This document shows positions 10,705 to 22,994 of a DNA stretch of 64,000 bases, piece by piece; the stretch's first letter is position 1, and the number at the start of each line of letters is the position of its first letter. The position numbers were made by a program, and so were the translations under genes. Origin of the DNA: Omphalotus guepiniiformis (taxonomy: Eukaryota; Basidiomycota; Agaricomycetes; Agaricales; Omphalotaceae); contig JAQOOI010000080.1 of assembly GCA_028554645.1 (NCBI GenBank), positions 992,001-1,056,000 of the forward strand. The letters run 5' to 3'. Below the pieces are notes generated by a model. It saw only the letters and a program-made list of their open reading frames with translations. It made no database searches and was not told the origin of the DNA.

Positions 10705-12879
10705 TTATTCCGACTGCACGTCACTAAAACACCTTCCGAAGTTGAGCAGTTCCCTGATTTCGGTCTCTCCTGTATAGAACCAAGTGGTCAATGCCTAAAA
10801 CACTCGAATGCATTAGTCGAATCCCCATTGATATTATGGTGAAGCCTACAATCATGACGTAGAATGAAACCATCGCAAATCCTTCTGCCCAGTTCGTTTT
10901 TGCATCGGCCGTAACATAATTCACAAGGAAACATGCTCCAATAACAATTGCCACTTCAAAAAAGTCGAAAAGTAAGGAGATCGGACGATTCGTCCACCAT
11001 CCAAGTAAAACGATAAAAGGCATCCAAAATAGAATGAATTGAATGGAGAGGTCGATTGCACGCGCTTTTGCTAGCGTAGCTGGTGGTGTTTTTACCCCAA
11101 GCAGTGATTCAACAGTGTAGCGGCAGAAGTATACAATGGCAATCAGTCCGTCCGCAGCGTAGGACACAATAGGCAGCAAGATGAGCCCAAACCATCTGCG
11201 TAAAAAATCAAACTCCCGATCAGTGTGCACATGCAATATTTACTCACTCTTCTTGTATTCCTCCTTCCTCGCGAACAAACTCAATACTGTCTACTAACTG
11301 AAGGCATATGAGTTTCATTACAGGTCAGGAGATAGTTTAAGCATACCCATTCTGCGGTTGCAGCCATGAAAGCAATGGTGACAGCAAGCACGCCAATGCA
11401 CACCCATTGACTGACTTCTGGTTCACCATGTATTAGATATTCCTCCTCATCAAGTAAGGCTAGAGGTGCATCTGGGTGAGCACTAAACGCATTATCTTCA
11501 CCCGGAGGATCGTGTAAGAAAATTCGAGATGCGACATAGCTATCCCGATGGACTGTCAGATACAAGGGGCGAACAGCGCGTCATGAAACTCACACAGCAA
11601 GAAGTATGATTGCCAGACCTCGACTCATCGTCAGGAATGTGTGACGTGTGGCATCGTTTATGATGTATTCATTGTTTGGTGCGTCAGACAGGGACACCGT
11701 TCCGCGGTCAAGTGAGGCAAAGAAAGCAGCGGGTAACAGAAGGGAGAGCACTCTGCAGATGATCAAACGTTGGTCAATGCACCGGTTCGGAGAAATGAAG
11801 GAAACGGACCCCATAACAAGTAACGAGTGATTGAGTTGGGTCAGATGTGGATGTAGGTCTTGATGCATTACTCGGGCACCACCGACAATGAAAGCTGTAC
11901 CCGGAACAAGAAGAAGATGTAGTATAATGACACCTATAGGCAATTCATGAGTATTTTGTATTCCTCTGCGTAAGAAAAAACGAGCCAATGATTGTTGATT
12001 GCAGAATTCTCAGTCTGTCAAGTGAACGTCAATTCTTTCAGGCATAGTGCACCATACGCCTATACTTACTCGCATTTTGTCAAAAGAATGATGGCTAAAG
12101 TTGCTTCGACAGCACTGAGAGATGCTCAGTAAGAGTTTCATATAATTTTGAACATAATCAACACACTTGTTTAGTGTAACGACGAGGAGGTCTCCCAGAT
12201 CTACAAAAGGAAGTACAATGGCAGTGTCTGTAAGTATGGTGATGCAACCTCAAAAACTCACCTCTCCCAAGGTAGAAGGCCATCTGCTCTCCTCCGAAAT
12301 CAAAAAGTCTTTCTAGAGGTATGATAGCGAGCAAGCACACTGTAGATACAATTCGATCAGACTAATCAGACTGTAAGTTTACTACTCATGACGAACGGGT
12401 GAAAGTGGCTGGGAAAGGCCATGTTCTCTCTGGGTCCTCAGAGTTGTTTGCATTGCTGAAGTGTGCAACCCATGAAATTGGAATGAACACAATGAATACG
12501 TTTACCCCTACGAAACAGAATTTAGATCAGGGAACACCGGCGTCGTGCGCGTTCGATCACTTTTACAATTGAACCCCTACGCACATGATGAAAACGCAAT
12601 GGCTCTCAAACTCTCGACAACTCCTGGAGTCCGCTTCCCTGTCCTCAGAAAGCGGTGCTTGAATCGATCTAGACCCTGTCTACTCGGAACGTAACTGAAG
12701 CGACTGCGAGGATGTGTGCTATCTGAGCGTCCGTCCTGCTCGTCGGCCGCAGCTACCGGAACAGTGAGGTGGTCACGACTGTTCGCACTCGTATGAGGTT
12801 GTCTAATAGCCTGCTCCTCGTCTGAATAATGAGCGTTGCGCTGACGCGCGGTCTTCTCGTTGATTTCAAGGGTCGACAT
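10705..12879 (-). CDS. CAX-superfamily cation/proton exchanger, paralogue B (VNX1-like)
   Basis: Paralogue of the gene at 6492-8801, with the same order of segments: VNVFIVFIPISWVAHF, IIPLERLFDFGGEQMAFYLG, a NAVEA-type first repeat, LLLVPGTAFIVGGARV, LNHSLLVMG, WFGLILLPIVSYAADGL, FILFWMPFIVLLGWWTN and FLVNYVTADAKTNWAEG. After the last intron the C-terminus is ALTTWFYTGETE and a short tail, unlike A, which carries a long Ser/Thr-rich extension. The start is taken at the ATG giving MSTLEINEKTARQRN (12879). The second repeat has SYAAD where calcium exchangers have GNAAE. Predicted substrate by analogy is Na+/K+ (or Ca2+) in exchange for protons at the vacuole; the sequence alone does not settle it. 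Confidence 0.87.
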
Positions 12880-13363
12880 GCCAGCCACCGTACAACGCCA
12901 GCAACTTCGCAGGAATACGCTCAGGCGCTCGAAGGGGTAAGTCTGGAGGTCGTCTTCTACGAGAAAGATACTAGAACGAAGAGAGCCAAAAAGAACGCTT
13001 GTTGGACCCGAGGTGACTTAAATACTCTTGGAGTGGCGTGCCAGTCTGTTGGCATCCTTGATCGGGTGTCGCTCCTGTTGCCAAGCCGAAGCCAAGACTG
13101 TGTATGTATTCGAAGTGGATTATAAGGAGGGATTAGGGACACTTGCATAGTTTCAGGTGAAACTGATGCTGGAAAGTGTGGACAAATCTTGGGCGCGGGT
13201 GGGCGGGCGGCGCGGCAGACAGAGAAAAACCTCCACAAATACACATCATTCAAGGTTGAAAGCTTTGAACCCCTTCCTACTCGAATTGACATCTACCGGT
13301 GATCTACCAAGTACAACACGACATGCACATATGAATATGATAACAGCTTCAAAACTTTACAGG
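12880..13363. other. Intergenic region between exchanger B and the glycosidase gene
   Basis: Both neighbours are on the minus strand, so this holds the glycosidase 3' end and the exchanger B promoter. A 111-codon minus-strand frame at 12957-13292 has no recognisable features and is probably 5' leader. Confidence 0.5.
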
Positions 13364-15024
13364 TCAATGCCTAACCAGTCGACATCGACCCCGAGAGGTA
13401 TCAGAATTACTATCACCGTCGCCTCCATCATCACCATCGGATCCTGCGGTGGGGGGTGTGCTTTCTGATGGCGGGGTTATAGCATCAGAAGTAACGGACG
13501 CAGCATAGTCTCGCCATGCTGAGTGGAGCAGCAGCACAAATGCTTGGCCCTCCGGACTGACCGAATTTGCGTCGCTTGGGGTGTTGAATGTGTATGGGTC
13601 GACGGTATTACGGAGCCAACCACCCTCGTCGACACTACCTTGGACCAGACTCAGGGCCTTGTCGGCGTTGGGTATTAAAGATGTGTCATTGGTGTAAAGC
13701 GCCATTCTGTACGTGACATACGCAAGCAGGGCAGTTGACGCAGAGTCTGCAAATGAACTGGAATCATCGATGACATTCAATAATGTACCGTTGTCCGCCT
13801 GTAGTGTATACCTGTTAACCCATGTTATGAACGGAAAACAAAACCGCGTTCACCTGATACTGCCAGGCAGCAACGATGATTTCTTGAATCCAGGAAGTCA
13901 GGTTTGAACTCTGTTCAATGAAGTTTGCTGCCGAGGAGGAATGGTTCAACGTTTCGAGAACTCGTAGCATACCCGCAGCCGCCCAGCCATTCCCTGTCAG
14001 TGTCAAACTCGTGAGTGAACTTGTCAAGCCTTCAAGATACTGACCTCCTCACCTGTTGCCCAATGTCTGTAAAACTATACATGAGGTGCAAATCATCGTA
14101 GCAGGATTGAGGGAAACCTACGTATTATCTTGCCAACTTCCTAGAACAACATGTCTCCACAGTCCACCATCATCCCTCAGACTGTCCCGATACAACGAGC
14201 ATTGCTCATACGCTGCCTGCAGCAAGGCAGGCTCACCGTCTCCTCCTTGTAGAACTCCAAAATATGCAATGAAGGGAGGCGCCATGTAAACAAAATCAGC
14301 CCTGTGATACTATGAGATGTGCGGATAACATCTCGGTTGAAACTGCTTGCCATAGCTGGACCTCATCAACGCGATGAGATATCGCGCCTGTATCTAAAGA
14401 ACTGTCAAAATCTGGATCAGATTCGTATACAACCCTGTATCTGAACGAGGAGCAACATTCAGAAGATAGTCAAGTTGCTCTCCGGCAGCTGCTGAATATG
14501 CTGTGTTGGAAATGTCCGAGTTTGTCCAATTGGCTAAGAGAACAGCGACACCAATAGAAGCAGGGTCGCCCACTGCACCGTCATTCGCGATCAAAGCCAA
14601 TGAATCAGTAGGTTTGGCGGTCACTGTGCTACAAAGAGTCTTTTGAAAAACGAAGTGCTTCGTATGATGTCATGATTGCATACTCGTTGGCTATTTTGAG
14701 TACATCGGAGGCATTGAGTGATGAATTTAACTGGGTCGGTGGAGGAAATGCGCTTGCGTTGAATACAGAAAGGGCGGGCCAGTCGAGTTCTGTTAAGGCC
14801 TCAGCAGCTGTGCCGAGCTCCCAGCTAATTTATTTGTTTTCCAGCTCAGCGATACTGTTCGGTTGCTCAGGTGTATGATGAACGTACCTTCCTGAAACGG
14901 CTGAAAGAAGATTTTGGCGAACAATTTCAATTGTGGTGCTGTTGAAGCCAGCTTCAACTTGTATCGATGCCAAAGCAGTGATTGCCAATGAAATGAACAT
15001 TAGGCAGGAAAGAATAAGTGCCAT
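13364..15024 (-). CDS. Secreted six-hairpin glycoside hydrolase (GH105/GH88-like)
   Basis: Probable extracellular hydrolase acting on unsaturated oligouronides (GH105, rhamnogalacturonan side) or a related sugar. The ATG at 15024 starts a clear signal peptide (MALILSCLMFISLAITALAS). Internal blocks fit an (alpha/alpha)6 barrel: DEVQLWADFVYMAPPFIAYF, WRHVVLGSWQDNTHWATGNG leading into GWAAAGMLRVLETLN, and a late SVSPEGQAFVLLLHSAWRDY. The HWATGNGW stretch resembles the WARGNGW of bacterial unsaturated rhamnogalacturonyl hydrolases. The protein ends with a Pro/Ser/Asp-Gly-rich tail near 13440-13364, perhaps a cell-wall spacer without an obvious GPI signal. Several Asn-X-Ser/Thr sites fit secretion. 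Exact GH family and substrate are uncertain. Confidence 0.72.
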
Positions 15025-15405
15025 GGAAAGAGGGTAAGCCCTAGATCCGCAGTAGCATAACTTATGAAGTTTAAGGATCTTTTATACGGTCTAGTACGTT
15101 GACGCGGACGCACGATGGCCGCCTGTTCGGGGTAAACAGAAATCGTACCTGAATTGGATCGATGTGGTCTATGTTCTTGGCTACATAGTCAAGCTCTAAA
15201 ATCATTTGAAACATTTGAAGATTATGGTGAGGACCATCGTGCAGGTGTTATCGATATTTAGAGTTTTTCAGTAATTTTTTGCATTTCTAGTCATGACGCT
15301 GTGGCCAAAAATGGAAACAGTGTTTGTATCAGTAGTTGTAACCAAATATCGCCTCGCCTGTCGGGGGTTATGCAACCTTTATGATCATTGCCCGACACTG
15401 TCTTC
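15025..15405. other. Divergent promoter region, glycosidase / THO2
   Basis: About 380 bp between the two start codons. A plus-strand frame from 15293 overlaps the THO2 start out of frame and is not supported. No RNA gene seen. Confidence 0.5.
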
Positions 15406-18400
15406 ATGGATATCGTGGAGAAAGTTAGGAACTGTTTATCGAAATGGAGAAGCGGTGGGGACTTGGAATGGTACGCAACTCTCTGTTTCCTTTGTTACCA
15501 CTCTAGTCTGACACTCTTTTGCTAGTCAAAATATTCTGATTCCTTCTCATTGCAATCCTTCCGACTCCGGCAGTACTAGTATTCTGACGACTGCTTACCA
15601 TACTCTGTTATCTGCAACATTGACGACCTGGTCTCCGAAAAACCCCCTTCCCCTTGATGCTTTTGTTACTTTCGTGCAGTCAATATCGGGAGTGCTGCCT
15701 TCCACCTCGTCTTCGTCGACATCCACCTCTTCCAATGCCAATATATTCGGAGAACAATTGGTTGATATGATATGGTCGCTCGATGTGGAGCTGGACGAGA
15801 TTCTGGCGGATGTGAAGGCGACAATAGCTAACTGTGGCGAGCAGAGCTCCGACAGGCCAAATCCAGTTGTCGTGAAATCGAACAAGGTGAAACAGAATGT
15901 GGAGGCTGACAAGGCTACCTTAGCGGTAATAGTGAAGCGGCTTTTGGTGCGTTTCATGAATTAAATTTCTATATGCTTGCTCTTATTGCGAATCGCAGAG
16001 TCACAGAATTCTAGATGCTAATACCTGTTGCGAGAGATTCGACTCTGCCATCTTAGAGAGTACTGGACTTATTACAGACAAGAGTTCGTTTGACAAGAAA
16101 GAGATTCGAACGCGTACAGGCTTATTGTGAGTTGTGAACCATTTTATTCTGTCAGTATCTCATTTTTCTCCGTTAGTTACAAGCAGAATAAGTTCAATCT
16201 ACTGCGTGAACAATCAGAAGGTTACAGCAAATTGACTGTAGAGCTCACGAGCAGTCTGGGACCCGGACATTCACCAGCTACTGCGCGACCAACCGAAACG
16301 TATGCCTCGATTCAAGAGCGTGCTCGCCCCGTTTGGGAAAAGATCATCAGTCTCATAGGATACTTTGATCTTGACCCAAACAAGGCGCTTGATATAATAC
16401 TTGACGTCCTATCAGTGAACTTAGCTTCCCACTACACCTTCTTTATCGCCCTGCTCTCCTGCTCTCCGTGGTCACGCTCAGCTTGTTTCAACGTTTCTGA
16501 CGTTGAGCCTATGCCTTCGGATCCGACACCAGGTCGTTTTCAAGGCAAATCTTTGGACGAGATCTTAACTTTGTCAGATTCCAAAGGCATAGTCGATACA
16601 GAGTCTATGCAGAAGGGATCTCGCGTGTTGGCACAAGTTCTCGGATTCAAGTTCACATTCTATCATTCTTCTGAGGCCTCCGAGCCGCCTCCCAAATCAC
16701 TGTATCTCACAGCTGCACTTCTCATACGCGAAGGCTTTATAACATTGGAAGACCTGTACCCACATGTATGTCCCGGTTCACAAACATTGAAACAATCTTC
16801 ATCTCAAATAATCTTTCTCAGTTGTCTCCAAGTGATCCTGATATGGAGAAGGTTCATGCTGCTTATCTGAAAAATGTGCAAACTCGTATATTAGCTGCAA
16901 GAATGAGCCAACTGGCTATGGCAGCTCCTCTGGAGTCTACAGCGCCTTCCGCATCCAAGCCTAAAACAGAGACACCCACTCCCGAGCAAAAAAGGTCGCC
17001 CGAGCCCAGGGATCCTCCTAACCAAAAAGCGGGGATCTTGATCGCCCTGTTGTCTATCGGGGCATTGAAGCCTGCTATGTCCATTCTTTCCAAATTCCCT
17101 TGGTTGGTCGATGCTCAGCCGGAAATTGCTGACCTCGTAATACGTATAATGAAGGTCTCCATATCTTCGCTTTATGACTCTTTTCTTATCACGAAGGAGC
17201 GTAACCCCAGTTTCACTCAGTCACGTTCTCGATACGGGACCACTGGGATGCTGCCTCCAGTAGCCCGGAAATCGCTTTTGACACTCTGGGCACCCACACC
17301 GCCGAGCACCAATACTACCGAATTTGTGTTTTTCTTTCCCGACTGGACTGAAAAGGTTCCTATATGTACATGTCTGGACGATCTCATAGACGTCATCGAA
17401 CCTTTTATGCGGTTCATTGGCCTTCATGTATCTCGAGATCCACTTTTCCTGACGAAGTACATGCGATTAGGTCGCGCACAGATACATTCGACGGTGAGAT
17501 TTGTTTCAACCTATCTCATGACACTAGTAGGATTGATTGTTCTTAAATCTCACTAGGCGCCTATTGATCCCATAACCAAGAAACCGATAGGGGAACCTGA
17601 CCCCGACAATTATATTCGCCAGTTCTGGTTCAGGATTCTTCGTCAGTATCTTCTGCCTGCCCTTCCCCTCATCCGAGGCAATGCTGTCTGCACTGTTGAG
17701 ATTTGGAATATAATCCGGCAATATGAGACTACAGCTCGTTGGCGGTTATATGGAGAATGGAGGTCTGTCACATATAAATCGCATCCAGAACTCCGCATTC
17801 GCGAAGTCCAAGCCGACAGAGAGTCGAAAGGTATCTTGCGACGTCTTTCACACAAAACAATCGATTCGCTTGCGGGGCCAGTAGCCAAGTTAGCACATTC
17901 GAATCCTTGCATCTTCTTCTCGAACGCGGTTAATCAGATCATGGCGTACGACAACCTGGCCGCGGTTGTGATACAAGCTTTGCGATACGTTACAAACATG
18001 GGATTTGAGGTACTCATTTTCATCATTCTCGATGCATTCGCAAATCCGCACAAAGAGAGAGTCAAGGATGATGGCGTTAATACATCCGACTGGTTACAGA
18101 GTAAGCTATCATGGTTTATCTCATTCCCTTCCATCTGACATCGAGTTACAGAGTCTGGCTTCGTTTGCTGGGATGCTTTTCAGGCGATATAGTGCTGACC
18201 TGACGCCCATGCTGAAATACGTCGTACATCAGCTCTACAAAGGCCAAACAACCGAGATTGTGGTTCTTCGGGAATTAATTTGGAAGATGGCCGGGATCGA
18301 ACCGTTGCCGAGCTTGTCTGATTCTCAAATCCAAGCAATGGCTGGTGGCCCCGCCCTGCGTATTGAATCAATTGCTTCCAGTACACGTGGCGCTAGGCTG

Positions 18401-21400
18401 GATCCTGGAGATGCCGTTCTGAAGGGACCGTCAAGAATAGGAAGAGCTCTAATGGAGTCGTCTTTGGCCCTCCCCCTACTCATTCAAGTTGCTCAGCAAC
18501 GCCAGTCTTCCGTCTTCCTTGCAAGGGATACCCACTTGAAATCGCTAGCCAGCTTATATGACACGGTATATTAAGTTTGATGGGCCATGGTGTCAATGAA
18601 TACTGACCAATTTTTTATGATAGACACATGGTGTTTTGCTACAGTACCTTGAACTGCTCACTTCGCCTTCTGTAATTTCCGCTCAGGACTATGCCGATAA
18701 AATTCTGCCACCTCTTGGAGATTTGAGCCAGAAATATGGAATATGCGCACCTATATGCATGCAGATCATTCGTCCCGTGCTGCACTCACAACTTTTGGTA
18801 AGTAGGCCTGAAGTCGTTTTTATCATTTTTTAACCGTAAAGAATAGACCGCTGCTTTAGAGATGCAAGAACAAGAGAAAATAGCTAATGAAGAAGCTGAG
18901 AAGCGCCTCAAAGCGGCCCTCAAGACCAAGAGGGAGCCTTCTGTCTCACAATCTAGAGTTGCATCTCCTGTTGGCAATCCAAATACCCCTGATAGCACTG
19001 AACCCAGACCTGCTGACGCCGCCACTGTGAATGAAGATGTCTCAATGGAAGCTGAAAGTATCCCGGCGGTTGCGGTACCAGAGGCAAGCCTTTTCACTCG
19101 GAACCGTCCGTGGTGCTGACTAGTGTCTTCTGTAGAGTCCTTGGCTTCCTCAGCTCGAAGCATTATTTGAAGACGTCAAAAAGACTATTCCCGCACAGGC
19201 CTATGATGTTTTAGGGTGAGCATGTTTCATTAGCTTTATACACTTCAGTGGATAATATCATATTCAGTCCTGGTTTCTATATAACGTTCTGGCAGCTATC
19301 TACTTACGACCTTTCACCTCCTGCTGCTAAATATGACGAGGAGGGTGCAGCACTTCGTATGCTCAGTCGACAGGAAGATGGCAAGTACGTCGCTAGCGAA
19401 CGAGCAGCGGAAAGAGTTAGGCGACAGATGGCAGGGACTCACCGTGCGCGACGGGATCGATATAATTCTTTCGTCCAAACTTTGGCGCAAGAATTCAAGG
19501 AACAGACTGTTTCTAGAGCATTCACTATCAAGAGGCTTTCGCGGGAGAAGCAGTATTGGTTTAATAATGGTCTGTTGCACGTCGTTATGCACGATCTAGG
19601 AACTAATTGTTGAAAATAATGTCACAAATGCTGCGCAGAAACAAACGCAAGCTCTCCTGCTCCTCGATACATTTATGGAGCATTGCATACAGCCACGTTG
19701 CCTTCTCTCTCCGATGGACGCGGATTTTTGCGCGCAATTCATCAAGGTCCTACATACACTGGGAACACCTGGCTTCCATACTGTCGCCTGCTATGACAAA
19801 GTGAGCTACGTTGTATCTAATCAATCAGTCTGCAATCTAACACGATACACAGATTCTGAGCGATCAAGTCAAGGTGATTTTGTTCTCATGCAGTGAATAT
19901 GAAGCTCGCAATTATGGTCGCTTGAGTGATTATTTGACGATTAGATTGGTATATCTGATTGAATTATGGTCGCTTCTTATTGGGAGTTCTTGCGGATCTG
20001 CACAAATGGCACTCGGATGAGCAAGCTTATATTCAAGACAATCGCTCGAAAGTTGGTGGCAAGACAGTCTTACACACTGGGTTCCAGCGTCAGTATAGGC
20101 TGCCAATGCCTTCCGAAAATCACCTTAAGTGGCCTGATTACCAACGTGTGGTTCGCAAATGGCATAAGAAAATTGCCCTTGTAGGCTGACTTCCCCATCG
20201 TAAAGTTTGTTACACTGATAGACCTATTTCAGGCTTTTGTAGAATGCGTACAGACTGGGGAATTCATGCACGTGTATAACGCGATCATAGTCCTGAAGGA
20301 GATTTTACCTTACTTCCCCTTGTCTGCTGTATCTCAAGAAAGCGGTACACAACTGGACAGAGCTATGGATCAATTTCTGGAGAAAGAAGAACGTGGCGAC
20401 TTAAAGATACTGGGTCGAGCGTCAGTGATTGTACTTCGTTCTGAAAACCCCCCTTACTCATGGACAAATAGGTATTCTGCCAGTCTTAAGAAACGCGAGC
20501 AGCATTGGGCCCCAACAAAGGCACCTGGCAAGGTTTGTACTCCGAGCTGTTCAAAAAATGTTTGTTCTTATGTTCCTTTAACAGCCGTCTGTTTCTACGG
20601 CATCTCCAAGACCTACGGGCCCAGCCGCTGATAAACCACGATCCTCCGCTCCTACGACTGGCCCTAGTTCGCTGGGCAACGTGGGGGCCGATATCAAGCG
20701 TGCACAGCCAGCTCTATCTTCTGCTCCTTCGGGTCCTCGGGCCCAGCTTGCAAATTCGAAAGCTGCTTCTCAGCCTGCTGTTGCAAAGACTATCATTCAG
20801 AATGGAAACATCAAAGCTGTTCCCCAGCCTGTCGAATCGAAATCCGCTATTCAGCCTACAAATGAGAACAATGTGAACGGTGTGCAAGCACCAAGCAAAT
20901 CTGCTATGGACAGTGTAAGTCATTTTTCCGCGGCGTGGTTGATTGACAAATAAAACGTGCCTTAGTGTACCTCGACCTCCAGTGGTGAAGAGGGTGAGAC
21001 CTGACACCAATGGCATCGAGTCAAAGCCGCCCGGCGAGACAAGACCAATTATTGCAGATAAACTCAATACCTCAGACCGCAAAGACGACACGAAGACAGC
21101 AACAGGTAATTTTTGCCATTAAATTTCCTATTTCCTATCATGGCTCAGCTATGTTGCTACTTGCAGTTCTTAAAGATTCCCCTCTTCGTGGGCCTCGGAG
21201 TGGCGAAGATAAAATTCCAGACAGCCAGACAGCCATGCCCCCTCCCTCTGCCCCCAGCCAGACTCATTCAGCGCAGGAGCTTCGAGAGACTGCTAAACAG
21301 AGCATGACTAAGACTGATGATAAGACCGGACGTTCTACCGACCCGCTGCGCAGCCAGAACGGGTCTGGCGCACCCTCTCCCCGTCACCGGTCACCCTCAC

Positions 21401-22807
21401 CATCTAGTCGGCCAGGTACAAGAAATCACAGTTCAGAGAGTCGCGCAAGCAGTGGTCGAGCCCGAGCCGATCGAGGAAATACAGAAGGTGTTTCGGACGA
21501 CAAAAGGTCAGATCGAGACGCTCGCGACCATAGCGGGCCAACCCGTCGGGATAGTCTTACGCACTCACGGAGCGATCGAGGTGCTCGGGAGAGAGCTACG
21601 ACTGGCGATGGTGACCGCGATAAAGATAAGGATCGTGACAGCCGTCGTGACAGACATGGTGATAGAGAGCGGGACAGGGATAGGGATAGGGACCGAGAGA
21701 AGGATCGTGACCGAGAACGCGACAGGGACAGGGACAGAGACAGGGATCGGCACGGAGATCGTCATCGTAGAGATGAGAAGGAGCGAGAGAGCAGGAAAGA
21801 TCGCGATGCGAGCAGTCGCGGCCAAGCCATTGGCAGTGGTGGTCCTTCAGCTCCCACGGATGACCGTGCGCCACCGTCGCGGCCTGACCCCTCGAGACAC
21901 AGAAACGGGGCAGACGATGGTCTAGGCAAGCGCCGAAGAGGACTTGAAGAAGAGGTATGCCTAAGACTGTTGGCAGTTAACCTTACGTGTTCTGATTCTG
22001 CCTTAGTCTGACCGAGGTACAAAAAGGAGTTCTCGCAAAGATGGCAAAGACAGCAAAGACACTCATCGGGAGGATCGTTCACGGCGTCCTGGCGACAAAA
22101 GTGAGCATGATCGAAACCGCGATTCCGACAGACGTAGACGGACAGATCGTGATGCAGATAGTGAAGGTCGTGGCCAGTCGTCAGAAAAGGTACGCTCGCG
22201 TTAACACGTCTGACATGTCAAGCTCATGAGTATTGGCCGTGAAGGGAGAGAAGCGACTGCCTGATGGGCCACTTGGTTCTGGATCCAAAGTTCTACCCGC
22301 CAGTACACCCTCCGCACCACGGGCCATGTCGACATCTGACACCTCGAGGAGCGGGAAGGCTGAATCTGGAGCAGGGCGCAGTCATCGAGAACATTCCAAT
22401 CATAACGGTCTTACTGGATCGAACGCCGTTCCATTAGACGGCGGAGGGCTCGGGAGCCTCCGCTCACGGATAGGTGATAAAGAACCTCGTACTCAAGGAA
22501 CACCGCAGTCTTACCCGCCGTCTTCGCGAAAAGACGAAAGAGAACCAAAGAAAAGAGGATTTGGTGGTACGTTCTAATCGTTTCGCACTAGGGATATGAC
22601 AATGATTCCGCTGCTTCAGAACGTGACAATGAGTCAACCGATAAGCAGCAGCCTCCCCCAGTGGAGTCACTTCCACCGCCCAAGCGTCCTCGTTTGAATC
22701 GTAACAGATATCCAACCGGTCTCGGTGAGGGCCCTCATGCCATCGCAAAGAAATTATTACCTATTAACCCTCAGGCCGGGGATAAATTACAGGGTAGAAA
22801 AGATTGA
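15406..22807 (+). CDS. THO2: THO complex subunit 2 (THO/TREX, mRNA export)
   Basis: Largest subunit of THO, which couples transcription to mRNP packaging and nuclear export. The start MDIVEKVRNCLSKWRSGG at 15406 is spliced to CQNILIPSHC. Diagnostic blocks follow: YKQNKFNLLREQSEGYSKL (16170-16230), FFSNAVNQIMAYDNLA (about 17918-17965), ELIWKMAGIEPLPSLSDSQI, QKYGICAPICMQIIRPVL (about 18730-18780), and FYITFWQLSTYDLSPPAAKY near 19265. The C-terminal third is disordered: Pro/Ser-rich, then a dense Arg-Asp-rich tract at about 21600-21790, and a final KKLLPINPQAG before the stop at 22805-22807. At about 7.4 kb with roughly 20 introns it is the largest gene here. It ends 187 bp from the convergent GTP cyclohydrolase gene. 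Confidence 0.93.
21600..21790 (+). repeat. Arg-Asp-rich low-complexity tract in THO2
   Basis: Degenerate hexamers of the GACAGG / GATCGG type encode long runs of RD and RE dipeptides. Because the repeat is compositionally simple, two other frames also stay open here; those are shadows. RD tracts are common in spliceosome and TREX proteins. Confidence 0.85.
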
Positions 22808-22994
22808 ACAACAGCACACATTCACTTGTAACATATTCACGCAGAGCATTGCCGTATATTTGTAACATGATATTATACAATATTCCTCACTTTATTCGAT
22901 TTCTAGGAATACATTATGTTGAAATAAGTTAAATGAGTGACATTTCCGGGGTACATCGAGTTGAATCGAGATGAACCACACCTGCCGGAAGGCT

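Noticed and set aside
21317..21925. 202-codon plus frame within the THO2 tail
   Set aside because: Repetitive RD-coding DNA keeps other frames open; its composition (Thr/Ile/Arg) is a frame-shifted shadow.
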